Below, one piece after another: positions 1 through 6,111 of a stretch of DNA of 6,111 bases (positions within the stretch are counted from its first letter, which is position 1; each line of letters starts with the position of its first letter). The notes below the pieces were generated by a model. It was not told the DNA's origin, did not search any database, and was given only the letters and a program-made list of their open reading frames with translations. Made by a program: the position numbers and the translations under genes. The stretch is from Fidelibacterota bacterium. GTDB lineage: Bacteria > Fidelibacterota > Marinisomatia > Marinisomatales > UBA1611. The stretch covers positions 1 through 6,111 of the forward strand of contig DQOT01000023.1 of the NCBI GenBank assembly GCA_015658495.1, given 5' to 3'.

Positions 1-10
1 TGGTTTTTAA

Positions 11-124
11 TTCGAAGAAAATCTCAAACTGCTTGAACTGAAGGATGATTCGTTAGAACTTCTCGCCCCTTATTATGAAAACAACCCTGAAAGATTGCCC
101 GCCCGTACATCAAGTATTACTTGA
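11..124 (+). CDS. Possible 3' end of an upstream gene (partial, frame uncertain)
   Basis: I do not recognise this protein. The frame open from base 11 to the TGA at 122-124 encodes about 37 residues (FEENLKLLELKDDSLELL, then APYYENNPERLPARTSSIT). They look like a soluble, acidic, helical C-terminus, and the segment has no ATG, GTG or TTG start of its own before selA. It must therefore be the tail of something upstream, but a TAA at 8-10 lies in the same frame. The other two frames stop at 34-36 and 39-41 and give less protein-like tails. Either a one-base indel near the T/A run at 4-10 broke the upstream gene, or one of the shorter tails is the true end and this frame is open by chance. If real, it overlaps the start of selA by 50 bases, which would imply coupled translation. 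The residues inside the overlap could simply be a shadow of selA. Confidence 0.25.
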   Translation, partial: FEENLKLLELKDDSLELLAPYYENNPERLPARTSSIT

Positions 125-1439
125 AATGAATGGGAATATCCAATTGCATGAAAATTATATAAAATATATTATCAATGCCGAATTAGGAAAGATCAGGGCA
201 AATATTAAAAAAGGGAAATTGTCTAAAACGAAGCAGGAGTTATTGGAGCATATTGTATCCCAAGTTTGGTTAATATCTGCGCCACGACTTGTAAACGTGA
301 TCAACGGAACTGGCATTGTGCTTCATACTGGTTTTGGTCGAGCACCCTTTCGTGGCAAACATTTAAAAGATTTAGCCGACCGTTTGGATGGCTATGTAAA
401 TCTAGAGTTCGATTTGGATTCGGGAAATCGCGGTGATCGGCAATCCCTGGTTCAGGAACAATTAAGTGCCATGTGCGGCAGCGATTCTGCCATGGTGGTC
501 AACAATAATGCTGCTGCTGTTTTCCTGTCTTTGAACGAAATGGCAGAAGGGGGAGAAGTGATCTGTTCCCGGGGGCAAATGGTGGAAATTGGCGGATCTT
601 TCAGGATTCCTGATATTATTGAAAAAAGTGGGGCAATCCTGAAAGAAGTGGGAACCACGAACCGTACCCATTTGAAAGATTACGAAAAAACCATTTCCAA
701 TAAGACAAAATTGATTTTATGGGTCCATACCAGTAATTATGTGGTGAAAGGGTTTACAAAAGAAGTCTCTTTATCGGAACTAGTTATTCTTGGAAAGAAA
801 CACAAGATTCCGGTCATGGCCGATCTTGGAAGCGGCGCTTTACTCGATATGAAACAGTTGGGACTGGCGGATGAGATGCCTGTAAAATCCATCGTGAATT
901 CTGGACCGGACATCACCACTTTCTCGGGCGATAAACTCCTGGGCGGACCGCAATCCGGTCTCATGGTTGGAAAAAAGAAATGGATCAATGCCTGCAAGAA
1001 AAATCCACTTTATCGTGTGTTGCGATGTGATAAGATCACCCTGGGACTATTGGAGGAAACATTGCGGTCCTACCACTCGGGATCATTTACTAAAGATAAT
1101 TTATCCCTCACCTTGCTGACGACTTCACGAAAGATTTTAATAAACCGCGGACAAAAGATTTTGGATTCTTTGCAGAAAAAGACACTTATAGAATTGGGGA
1201 TTACCTTGGTGGATTCTGAAGTAGAAGCGGGGAGTGGCTCCTTGCCGGACGATAAGATTGAAAGTGCAGCCCTATCCTTTTCACCCAAAAACGGGAAAAC
1301 CAAAGATCTTGCCAAAGGGTTCCGTTGTGGGTCCATTCCGGTGGTTGGATACATTCACGGAAATACATTTTATATCGATCTGAAAGCTGTTTTACCAAAC
1401 CAAATTAAACGGCTCGCAACTGCCATACAGGAGGTTTAA
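75..1439 (+). CDS. selA: L-seryl-tRNA(Sec) selenium transferase (selenocysteine synthase)
   Basis: SelA is a cytosolic PLP enzyme of the fold-type I aminotransferase superfamily. It converts Ser-tRNA(Sec) to Sec-tRNA(Sec) using selenophosphate and in known cases forms a large ring-shaped homo-oligomer. The 454 residues match the usual length (E. coli about 463). An N-terminal tRNA-binding region (residues 1-60, with a CPPVHQVLLEMN segment resembling the family's LPAIDRLL start) precedes the conserved NVINGTGIVLHTGFGRA (74-90), NNNAAAV (143-149), SRGQMVEIGGSFRIPD (165-180), EVGTTNRTH (191-199) and DLGSGALLD (250-258). The PLP lysine is K287 in FSGDKLLGGPQ, followed by RVLRCDKITL (314-323). The C-terminal domain carries GSGSLPDDKIES (386-397). 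The start is well fixed: an in-frame TAG lies at 54-56 with no ATG, GTG or TTG before 75. No SD is evident just upstream, which would fit coupling to an upstream gene. Its last codons contain the selB SD, and selB starts 3 bases after its stop. Confidence 0.97.
   Translation: MKTTLKDCPPVHQVLLEMNGNIQLHENYIKYIINAELGKIRANIKKGKLSKTKQELLEHIVSQVWLISAPRLVNVINGTGIVLHTGFGRAPFRGKHLKDLADRLDGYVNLEFDLDSGNRGDRQSLVQEQLSAMCGSDSAMVVNNNAAAVFLSLNEMAEGGEVICSRGQMVEIGGSFRIPDIIEKSGAILKEVGTTNRTHLKDYEKTISNKTKLILWVHTSNYVVKGFTKEVSLSELVILGKKHKIPVMADLGSGALLDMKQLGLADEMPVKSIVNSGPDITTFSGDKLLGGPQSGLMVGKKKWINACKKNPLYRVLRCDKITLGLLEETLRSYHSGSFTKDNLSLTLLTTSRKILINRGQKILDSLQKKTLIELGITLVDSEVEAGSGSLPDDKIESAALSFSPKNGKTKDLAKGFRCGSIPVVGYIHGNTFYIDLKAVLPNQIKRLATAIQEV
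1429..1434 (+). promoter_or_regulatory. Shine-Dalgarno site of selB
   Basis: AGGAGG lies 7 bases before the ATG at 1442. It sits inside the last codons of selA (encoding Gln-Glu-Val), so selA and selB are tightly joined. The position confirms the selB start. Confidence 0.85.
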
Positions 1440-1441
1440 CC

Positions 1442-2806
1442 ATGGCGCAGGTTGTGCTGGGGACAGCAGGTCATATTGACCATGGAAAGACCTCGCTGGT
1501 TAAAGCTTTAACCGGGACCAATACGGACCGTCTAGCTGAAGAGAAAAAACGGGGCATGACCATCGATCTTGGTTTTGCCTATCTCAATGAATCCATCACG
1601 ATTATTGATGTTCCTGGTCACGAAAAATTTATCCGGAATATGGCAGCTGGCGCAGCAAACATCCATTTTGGTTTATTGGTAATCGCCGCAGATGATGGTG
1701 TTATGCCGCAAACCCGGGAGCATCTCGATATCCTGACACTTCTCGGTGTAAATAAAGGAATCGTCGCCCTGACCAAAACTGATTTAGCGAATGATGATGA
1801 ATGGCTGGACCTGGTTGAATTGGATATTTCTGAATTATTGGATAATCAAGGTTTTGATTCTATCTCAATCCACCGTATTAATAATCTAACTGGTGAAGGG
1901 GTGGAAGGACTGAAATCCGATATTTTATCCATGGCTGCTGATTATCAAGCAACGTCTACCTCATTACAATTTCGACTGAATGTGGATCGGGTCTTCTCAA
2001 AAATTGGATTTGGAACTGTGGTGACAGGAACCGTCCAGAATGGTTCGGCCCAGAAGGGGGATGATATTGAAATTCTACCCTCAGGAATTAAGACAAAAAT
2101 TCGTGGTATCCAAACCCATGGTGGTGCCACCAATACTGTAGAAACAGGAGATCGGGCTGCCTTGAATCTGGCTCATGTAAAATCATCTGATCTGACGCGC
2201 GGAACTGTCCTTACCACCCCGGATTGTCTCCAGGCAACGAATCGAATCCTTGCAAATATTTCATTGACAAAAGCAACCGACTGGATCATTAAGAACAAAC
2301 AGCGGTTACGATTCCATTTTGGAACGTCTGAGATTTTGGGTCGTGTGTCCGGAAAGAAATTGGAAAAAGGCCAATCCGGGAATGTTATTATTGATCTTGA
2401 ATCACCTGTTGCCGTGGCCATGGATGACCGGTTTGTAGTTAGATCTTATTCTCCCATGAATACGATTGCCGGTGGATTAGTGATTGACCCTAAACCCATT
2501 GGGAAATGGTCGGTCCTAAAATCTCGTGCAACCAACTTACCGGTGGATTCAAAAGAAAGATTTAAATATTTGGTCAATGAAGATTGGAAAGCACCCAAGT
2601 CGAGAAAGGAATGGCAGTCGTTATTTTTTATTTCTAAAGAAATTCTAGATGATTGGATTGTTGAATTAAAAATAATTGAATCCGACGGTGGCATTCTTTA
2701 TTCTACAATTGGATTGGAGAATGGGAAGAAAGATTTAAAATATATTTTGATGAATCTTATAAAAAGAATCCATTTCGATCTGTTATTAGCTCGGATGGTA
2801 TTTTAA
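1442..2806 (+). CDS. selB: Selenocysteine-specific elongation factor SelB, N-terminal part (frame broken)
   Basis: SelB is the EF-Tu-like GTPase that binds Sec-tRNA(Sec) and brings it to UGA codons next to a SECIS hairpin. The GTPase domain shows G1 [12 protein letters not shown] (7-18), the switch region [16 protein letters not shown] (30-45), G3 DVPGH (56-60) and G4 TKTD (111-114). Domains 2 and 3 follow, with [18 protein letters not shown] (181-198) and [15 protein letters not shown] (288-302); a first winged helix covers roughly 370-420. The frame ends at TAA 2804-2806 after 454 residues, against about 610-630 for normal SelB. The last 20 or so residues ([20 protein letters not shown]) do not look like SelB. 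The overlapping -1 frame instead gives the expected family sequence ([16 protein letters not shown]), so those residues are an out-of-frame tail. As read literally, the product lacks the last winged helices that contact SECIS RNA. It should still bind GTP and Sec-tRNA but not target UGA codons correctly. Confidence 0.93.
   Translation: MAQVVLGTAGHIDHGKTSLVKALTGTNTDRLAEEKKRGMTIDLGFAYLNESITIIDVPGHEKFIRNMAAGAANIHFGLLVIAADDGVMPQTREHLDILTLLGVNKGIVALTKTDLANDDEWLDLVELDISELLDNQGFDSISIHRINNLTGEGVEGLKSDILSMAADYQATSTSLQFRLNVDRVFSKIGFGTVVTGTVQNGSAQKGDDIEILPSGIKTKIRGIQTHGGATNTVETGDRAALNLAHVKSSDLTRGTVLTTPDCLQATNRILANISLTKATDWIIKNKQRLRFHFGTSEILGRVSGKKLEKGQSGNVIIDLESPVAVAMDDRFVVRSYSPMNTIAGGLVIDPKPIGKWSVLKSRATNLPVDSKERFKYLVNEDWKAPKSRKEWQSLFFISKEILDDWIVELKIIESDGGILYSTIGLENGKKDLKYILMNLIKRIHFDLLLARMVF
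2680..2740 (+). other. selB: Zone of the selB frame change (-1)
   Basis: The upstream selB frame and the downstream -1 frame are both open here. The last stop in the downstream frame is TGA 2677-2679, and recognisable SelB sequence in that frame is clear from about 2740. The switch must therefore fall in this stretch. Upstream frame: [21 protein letters not shown]. Downstream frame: [21 protein letters not shown] lost base near 2721-2723 (AATGGG from AATTGGG) would give [19 protein letters not shown], an amphipathic helix that reads naturally before the conserved NP. A shift at 2734-2740 would give [19 protein letters not shown], also acceptable. TAA ends the upstream frame, so stop-codon recoding as Sec does not explain the break. 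Confidence 0.85.
2734..2740 (+). promoter_or_regulatory. Candidate -1 slippery heptamer T TTA AAA
   Basis: TTTAAAA is phased as T TTA AAA relative to the selB start frame, which fits the X XXY YYZ rule for tandem -1 slippage, and it lies in the zone where the frame must change. A purine-rich, SD-like GGAGA (2716-2720) lies about 13 bases upstream and GGGAAG (2723-2728) closer in, loosely similar to the stimulator of E. coli dnaX. I find no good stem-loop at the usual 5-9 base spacing downstream. AT-rich DNA produces such heptamers by chance, so function is unproven. Confidence 0.25.
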
Positions 2807-2844
2807 ATCAACTCAAATGGACGGAAGACTGGTTTGAGATCGTC

Positions 2845-3306
2845 ATGAATACCATGTTAGAAAATGACGCTATTTCAGAAGAAAAAGGTGGATTCTCCCT
2901 TTCCGGGTATCAACCTAAATTTTCTCAAAAGGATTTGGGCGAATTGGGGAAAATTGAGTCCATCTTAGCTAAATCGGGGTTTGTGCCGATCTTACTAAAA
3001 GAAATTACAGAAGCATCCGGATTCAAACCCAAACGGGTAGGCGATCTGGTTCATTTGCTGTTTGCACAGGGAAAAGTTGAAAATCTCGGGAACAACTTTT
3101 GGCTGAACCGTCCCAATCTTGATAATGTCCTCATGGATATTCGAAATTTTTTCAATTCAAAGGACGAATTGGCTGTGGCCGATTTTAAAGAAATAACAGG
3201 ACTGTCCCGTAAAACAGCGATTCCGCTGTTGGAATATCTGGATAAGAATCATTTCACCATAAGACGTGAAAATGTGCGCCTGAAAGGAGCTGCTTTGAAT
3301 GGGTAA
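2845..3306 (+). CDS. selB: SelB C-terminal winged-helix (SECIS-binding) part, -1 frame
   Basis: This is the rest of SelB. From the ATG at 2845 the frame gives 153 residues, but SelB-like sequence in the same frame extends upstream to about 2722-2740 ([12 protein letters not shown], then LKWTEDWFEIV), so this ATG is probably internal and not a true start. Winged-helix units are visible: KIESILAKSGFVPILLKEIT through FAQGKVENLGNNFWL (about 36-87), and the last one, DIRNFFNSKDELAVADFKEI followed by TGLSRKTAIPLLEYLDK and FTIRRENVRLK (about 98-147). The last motif is the hallmark SelB C-terminus, known to contact the SECIS RNA. Joined to the upstream part the protein would be about 621 residues. 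Only a weak GAG (2836-2838) precedes the ATG, so independent translation, or reinitiation 38 bases after the upstream stop, is possible but less likely. The coding quality is good up to the stop that overlaps mutS, which suggests recent or artefactual breakage. Confidence 0.85.
   Translation: MNTMLENDAISEEKGGFSLSGYQPKFSQKDLGELGKIESILAKSGFVPILLKEITEASGFKPKRVGDLVHLLFAQGKVENLGNNFWLNRPNLDNVLMDIRNFFNSKDELAVADFKEITGLSRKTAIPLLEYLDKNHFTIRRENVRLKGAALNG
3283..3289 (+). promoter_or_regulatory. Shine-Dalgarno site of mutS
   Basis: AAAGGAG lies 9 bases before the ATG at 3299, within the last codons of selB. It supports this mutS start and means mutS can initiate by itself even if ribosomes leave selB early at 2806. 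Confidence 0.8.
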
Positions 3307-5896
3307 AAACGTGGTGGCACAAACACCTGTGATGAAGCAATTCCTGGAAGTGAAATCACAGTATGAGGATACGCTGGTTCTTTTTCGAATGGGGGACTTC
3401 TACGAAACATTCCTGGAAGACGCGGAAATCACTGCCAAGGTTCTTGGGATTGTTCTGACAAAACGTGCCAACGGAAAAGCATCCAACGTGGCATTGGCCG
3501 GATTTCCCTATCATGCACTTGATAATTATCTCCCGAAACTGGTGAAAGCCGGATATCGTGTGGCCATCTGCGAACAGGTGGAAGATCCGAAATTGGCCAA
3601 GGGGATCGTGAAACGGGAAGTGATTGAAGTGGTGACCCCCGGTACCCTTACCAGCGACCAAGCATTGAGCGATAAATCCAACCGGTACATTGGTTCGGTT
3701 TCCTTTGAAAATAATTTTGCAGGATTTGCTTTTCTGGATCCATCCACAGGAGAATTTCATATGGGTGAATGTCCTGCGGATCAATTAAAAGATTATTTAT
3801 TGAAATTCTCCCCCAGTGAAATGATTTTGGGGGAAAGTGTTGTTTATTCCACCACGGAATGGTACCGTGAATTTCGACACTTTATTACACAGATCGAAGA
3901 TTGGGTTTTTGATTATGTTTCATCTTACAGGACGCTGACGCAACACTTTAATCTTAAATCCTTAAAAGGATTTGGCTGTGATGAATTGAAATTGGGTGTA
4001 AAAACCGGTGGTGCTCTTATGCATCACATCAAAACCAACTTGAGTTCATCCCTTGATCATGTGTCTAAAATATTTCCGGTACTGAATGAAGGCTTTATGG
4101 GACTGGATGGATTTACAATGCGGAATTTGGAAGTGTTTCAAAGTTTGTCCACCCAAGGGACACATGGAACCCTTGTTGATTGTATTGACCAAACCCAAAC
4201 CTCCGGCGGCGGACGTCTCCTCCGAAGATGGCTCCATTATCCACTCACTGATTTAAAAAGAATCAACGCAAGATTGGATGTGGTTAACGCTTTTTCCAAC
4301 AATACGCGTATCATGAAATCTATCCGTGAGTCCTTGGGGAAAACGGCAGATGTCGAACGAATTCTTGGGAAGGTGAACCAGGGAAAAGCATCACCACGGG
4401 ATGTGATTGGGATTGCGCTTACATTGCAGAAAATTCCCGAATGGCAAAAAGAATTAAATACAGCTGGGAATCAAAACCTATCCTCTTTGGCAAAATCATT
4501 TATAGATACAAATTTGATTGTAGAAAAGATCTTATCCACGATTAATGAGGACACACCGGTACAGGTGAAAATGGGGAATGTGGTTTGTGCAGGTGTGGAT
4601 AGTGACTTGGATGAATTACGAACCTTGCTTCATTCCGGGAAAGAATGGATAGACAATTTCCAGAGTTCTTTGCGAGAAGAATTGGACATTCCAAAACTCA
4701 AGGTTGGGTTTAATAGGGTTTTTGGCTACTATATAGAAGTGACAAAGGTCCACCAGGATAAAGTCCCTGAAACATTTATTCGGAAACAAACCCTCGTTAA
4801 TTCTGAACGGTTTATCACCGAAGAATTAAAAGAATATGAGGAAAAGGTCCTAAACGCAGAAGAAAAAATATTAACCATCGAATCCAATATTTTTTCTGAA
4901 TTATGCCAATTCCTTTTATCATCCATTGCTGATATCCACACAAATGCAAAAGCCATCAATCGCACGGATCTATTGGCCGGGTTTGCAGCCACTGCTTTGA
5001 ACCAAAATTTTATTCGACCCAAATTATCTGATAAACCAGAATTGGAGATCATCCAGGGAAGGCACCCTGTTGTGGAGCAACTGCTACTTGCGACTGAAAA
5101 ATTTATTCCCAATGACCTTTGCCTTGATTCCACAAAAAACCAGATCCATTTAATTACGGGGCCCAATATGTCCGGGAAATCCACTTATTTACGACAAGTG
5201 GGGCTGATTGTATTGATGGCACAGATTGGCAGTTTTATCCCCGCCAAGTCAGCAAAAATTGGAGTAGTGGATCGGCTGTTTACTCGAGTTGGCGCAAGTG
5301 ATAACCTTGCGGGCGGCGAAAGTACCTTTCTGGTGGAAATGAATGAGGCGGCCAATATTTTGAATAATGCCACAAACAAGAGTCTGATCCTGTTGGATGA
5401 GATCGGTCGTGGAACGGCAACGTATGATGGACTTTCACTGGCTTGGGCCATCACCGAATATCTCCATGATACAGAAGGTGTCGCGGCTCGCACATTATTT
5501 GCAACCCATTTCCATGAATTGACGGATTTGGAATCGCTTTTGGAACGGGTTGAGAATCACCATGTTGAGGTAAAAGAATTTGGGGATAAGATTGTATTCC
5601 TGCGCTCAATTGCAAAAGGGACTGGCGACAAAAGTTACGGAATTCATGTGGCGCAAATGGCCGGCCTTCCAAAATCCGTGATTCATCGCGCCACGGAGAT
5701 TCTGAACCATCATATCCAGCAATCTGCGGAAAAAGGTGGAACTTATACACCGCCGGAACCGTCCAATCAAATGACACTTTTCCAGGAGCAGGAATTCAAA
5801 TTGCGGAAAAAACTCAACGAATTGGATGTGAATACTATGACACCCCTGGAAGCACTTCGGACTTTGGATGAAATTAAAAAAGAACATGGGTTATAG
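3299..5896 (+). CDS. mutS: DNA mismatch repair protein MutS
   Basis: MutS binds base mismatches and small loops as a dimer and uses ATP to recruit MutL for post-replicative repair. At 865 residues it is full length (E. coli 853) and of the MutS1 type. The N-terminal mismatch-binding domain has LFRMGDFYETFLEDA (28-42), including the Phe-x-Glu pair F34/E36 that stacks on and contacts the mismatch. Connector, lever and clamp regions follow (MRNLEVFQSL 274-283, GGGRLLRRWLHYPLTD 303-318, FNRVFGYYIEVTK 471-483). The ATPase domain has Walker A GPNMSGKST (621-629), the signature ASDNLAGGESTFLVEM (666-681), Walker B LILLDEIGRGT (696-706) and the ATHFHEL motif (735-741). QMTLF (824-828) matches the beta-clamp-binding consensus, and the C-terminus has the helix TPLEALRTLDEIK (848-860) common to the family. 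The ATG overlaps the end of selB by 8 bases. I see no defect. mutL is not in the window. Confidence 0.98.
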   Translation: MGKNVVAQTPVMKQFLEVKSQYEDTLVLFRMGDFYETFLEDAEITAKVLGIVLTKRANGKASNVALAGFPYHALDNYLPKLVKAGYRVAICEQVEDPKLAKGIVKREVIEVVTPGTLTSDQALSDKSNRYIGSVSFENNFAGFAFLDPSTGEFHMGECPADQLKDYLLKFSPSEMILGESVVYSTTEWYREFRHFITQIEDWVFDYVSSYRTLTQHFNLKSLKGFGCDELKLGVKTGGALMHHIKTNLSSSLDHVSKIFPVLNEGFMGLDGFTMRNLEVFQSLSTQGTHGTLVDCIDQTQTSGGGRLLRRWLHYPLTDLKRINARLDVVNAFSNNTRIMKSIRESLGKTADVERILGKVNQGKASPRDVIGIALTLQKIPEWQKELNTAGNQNLSSLAKSFIDTNLIVEKILSTINEDTPVQVKMGNVVCAGVDSDLDELRTLLHSGKEWIDNFQSSLREELDIPKLKVGFNRVFGYYIEVTKVHQDKVPETFIRKQTLVNSERFITEELKEYEEKVLNAEEKILTIESNIFSELCQFLLSSIADIHTNAKAINRTDLLAGFAATALNQNFIRPKLSDKPELEIIQGRHPVVEQLLLATEKFIPNDLCLDSTKNQIHLITGPNMSGKSTYLRQVGLIVLMAQIGSFIPAKSAKIGVVDRLFTRVGASDNLAGGESTFLVEMNEAANILNNATNKSLILLDEIGRGTATYDGLSLAWAITEYLHDTEGVAARTLFATHFHELTDLESLLERVENHHVEVKEFGDKIVFLRSIAKGTGDKSYGIHVAQMAGLPKSVIHRATEILNHHIQQSAEKGGTYTPPEPSNQMTLFQEQEFKLRKKLNELDVNTMTPLEALRTLDEIKKEHGL

Positions 5897-5903
5897 TGAT
5901 ATA

Positions 5904-6029
5904 ATGAATCAACTGTTGGCACTTCCTAATAATTATCTAAAACGTAAATATTTAATAAAACGTAAGATAGGTGATAATTATCCCGAAAAAAGCTCAGGAC
6001 CGGCTGTTTTACATATTTACATAATTTGA
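5904..6029 (+). CDS. Doubtful 41-residue small ORF
   Basis: An ATG 8 bases after the mutS stop opens a frame of 41 codons (MNQLLALPNNYLKRKYLIKR, then KIGDNYPEKSSGPAVLHIYI and a final Ile) that ends at TGA 6027-6029, five bases before the next ATG. The spacing resembles an operon, and the peptide is basic in its middle. There is no clear SD, no recognised domain, and its basic LKRK/IKRK segments come from a DNA direct repeat. An open frame this short can arise by chance, so I give it little weight. Confidence 0.13.
   Translation: MNQLLALPNNYLKRKYLIKRKIGDNYPEKSSGPAVLHIYII
5929..5982. repeat. Short direct and inverted repeats downstream of mutS
   Basis: TAAAACGTAA occurs twice (5938-5947 and 5956-5965), 18 bases apart. 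Flanking these, ATAATTATC occurs at 5929-5937 and 5974-5982. The second copy lies in the perfect palindrome GATAATTATC (5973-5982), so 5929-5937 can also pair with 5973-5981 as a 9-bp AT-rich stem. TAAATATTTA (5945-5954) is a further palindrome between them. The arrangement could be an operator or transcript-end structure, or merely low-complexity AT-rich DNA. Confidence 0.4.
5987..6010 (+). terminator. Weak candidate intrinsic terminator after mutS
   Basis: AAAAAGC (5987-5993) can pair with GCT (6003-6005) and TTTT (6007-6010), with G6006 bulged and a T-G pair at 5994/6002 closing a seven-base loop. The stem has few G-C pairs and the T run is only four bases. It would be a poor terminator, so readthrough into the next gene is plausible. 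Confidence 0.2.
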
Positions 6030-6034
6030 TTTCG

Positions 6035-6111
6035 ATGAAGTTTTCAAAGTTAAAATATTTAATTCTTTCTCTTTTTTTAAGCTTCGGTTTCTCCAATGGT
6101 TTTTGGGTGAA
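6035..6111 (+). CDS. Start of an unidentified exported or membrane protein (partial)
   Basis: The frame is open from ATG 6035 to the window edge. The 25 complete codons read MKFSKLKYLILSLFLSFGFS followed by NGFWV. A short basic start (K2, K5, K7) is followed by a hydrophobic stretch of about 12 residues and small or polar residues, the layout of a Sec signal peptide or an N-terminal membrane anchor. There is no lipobox cysteine in the visible part. No SD is seen upstream (ATAATTTGATTTCG), so the start is not certain. The family cannot be told from 25 residues. It may be cotranscribed with mutS or have its own promoter in the preceding gap. Confidence 0.55.
   Translation, partial: MKFSKLKYLILSLFLSFGFSNGFWV

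Larger units (their letters stand above)
5897..6034 (+). other. AT-rich gap between mutS and the next gene
   Basis: This stretch of about 138 bases has no recognised RNA gene and no convincing promoter. TATAAT occurs at 5900-5905 right after the mutS stop, but nothing like TTGACA lies at the proper distance upstream (5877-5882 reads AAAAAG). It holds short direct and inverted repeats, a weak hairpin and a 41-codon reading frame, described separately. Confidence 0.6.

Noticed and set aside
452..1398. Several minus-strand open frames within selA
   Set aside because: They lie antisense to a clearly conserved selA, have no recognisable domains, and are explained by its codon pattern.
1945..2694. 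Minus-strand open frames within selB
   Set aside because: They are antisense to conserved SelB domains, with no family resemblance or start signals.
2770..2798. Hairpin CCAT-T-TCGA / TCGG-ATGG as a frameshift stimulator
   Set aside because: The stem is about 8 bp with a bulge and starts 29 bases after the slippery site, far outside the usual 5-9 base spacing.
2804..2806. Selenocysteine readthrough as the reason selB appears split
   Set aside because: The stop is TAA, not TGA, and the continuing protein is in a different frame.
3356..5887. Minus-strand open frames within mutS, up to 151 codons
   Set aside because: The mutS strand is fully conserved with all motifs; these are shadow frames rich in unusual residue runs.
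5900..5905. TATAAT as a promoter -10 box
   Set aside because: No -35-like sequence lies at the proper distance, and perfect hexamers are expected by chance in AT-rich gaps.
5897..6034. selC tRNA gene, SECIS element or CRISPR array in the gap
   Set aside because: No cloverleaf, CCA end, GC-rich SECIS-like hairpin or regularly spaced long repeats could be found.

Overview
The window carries a compact plus-strand gene cluster: selA (L-seryl-tRNA(Sec) selenium transferase), selB (selenocysteine-specific elongation factor) and mutS (DNA mismatch recognition ATPase). The beginning of a further gene with a signal-peptide-like N-terminus runs off the right edge. Base composition is moderately AT-rich. 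selB and mutS have textbook Shine-Dalgarno sequences, so this is a bacterium using ordinary SD initiation. It makes selenoproteins, because both the Sec-tRNA synthesis and Sec decoding factors are present. The phylum cannot be fixed from this sequence; the AT-leaning composition and the style of the proteins would fit an environmental member of the FCB-type phyla, but that is a weak guess.

Layout. Bases 1-74 hold what looks like the end of an upstream coding region; the most protein-like frame continues to a stop at 122-124 inside selA and is interrupted by a TAA at 8-10. selA fills 75-1439 and is intact. selB begins three bases later at 1442 but is split between two frames. The GTPase, EF-Tu-like domains and first winged helix read in one frame to a TAA at 2804-2806. 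The remaining winged-helix, SECIS-binding part reads in the -1 frame, open from 2680 to 3306. Joining the two gives about 621 residues, close to normal SelB length. mutS (3299-5896) overlaps the end of selB by 8 bases and is full length with all catalytic motifs. Bases 5897-6034 are an AT-rich gap with short repeats, a weak hairpin and a doubtful 41-codon ORF. The partial exported protein starts at 6035.

How the genes work together. SelA converts Ser-tRNA(Sec) to Sec-tRNA(Sec), and SelB delivers it to UGA codons marked by a SECIS hairpin. No selC tRNA gene, selD or selenoprotein is visible here, so they must lie elsewhere. MutS acts in replication-error repair and has no known functional link to Sec insertion; its overlap with selB suggests cotranscription and perhaps translational coupling. 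The main open question is the selB frame break: sequencing or assembly error, true mutation, or -1 recoding at a T TTA AAA heptamer (2734-2740). I see no clear evidence of a wholly new system.
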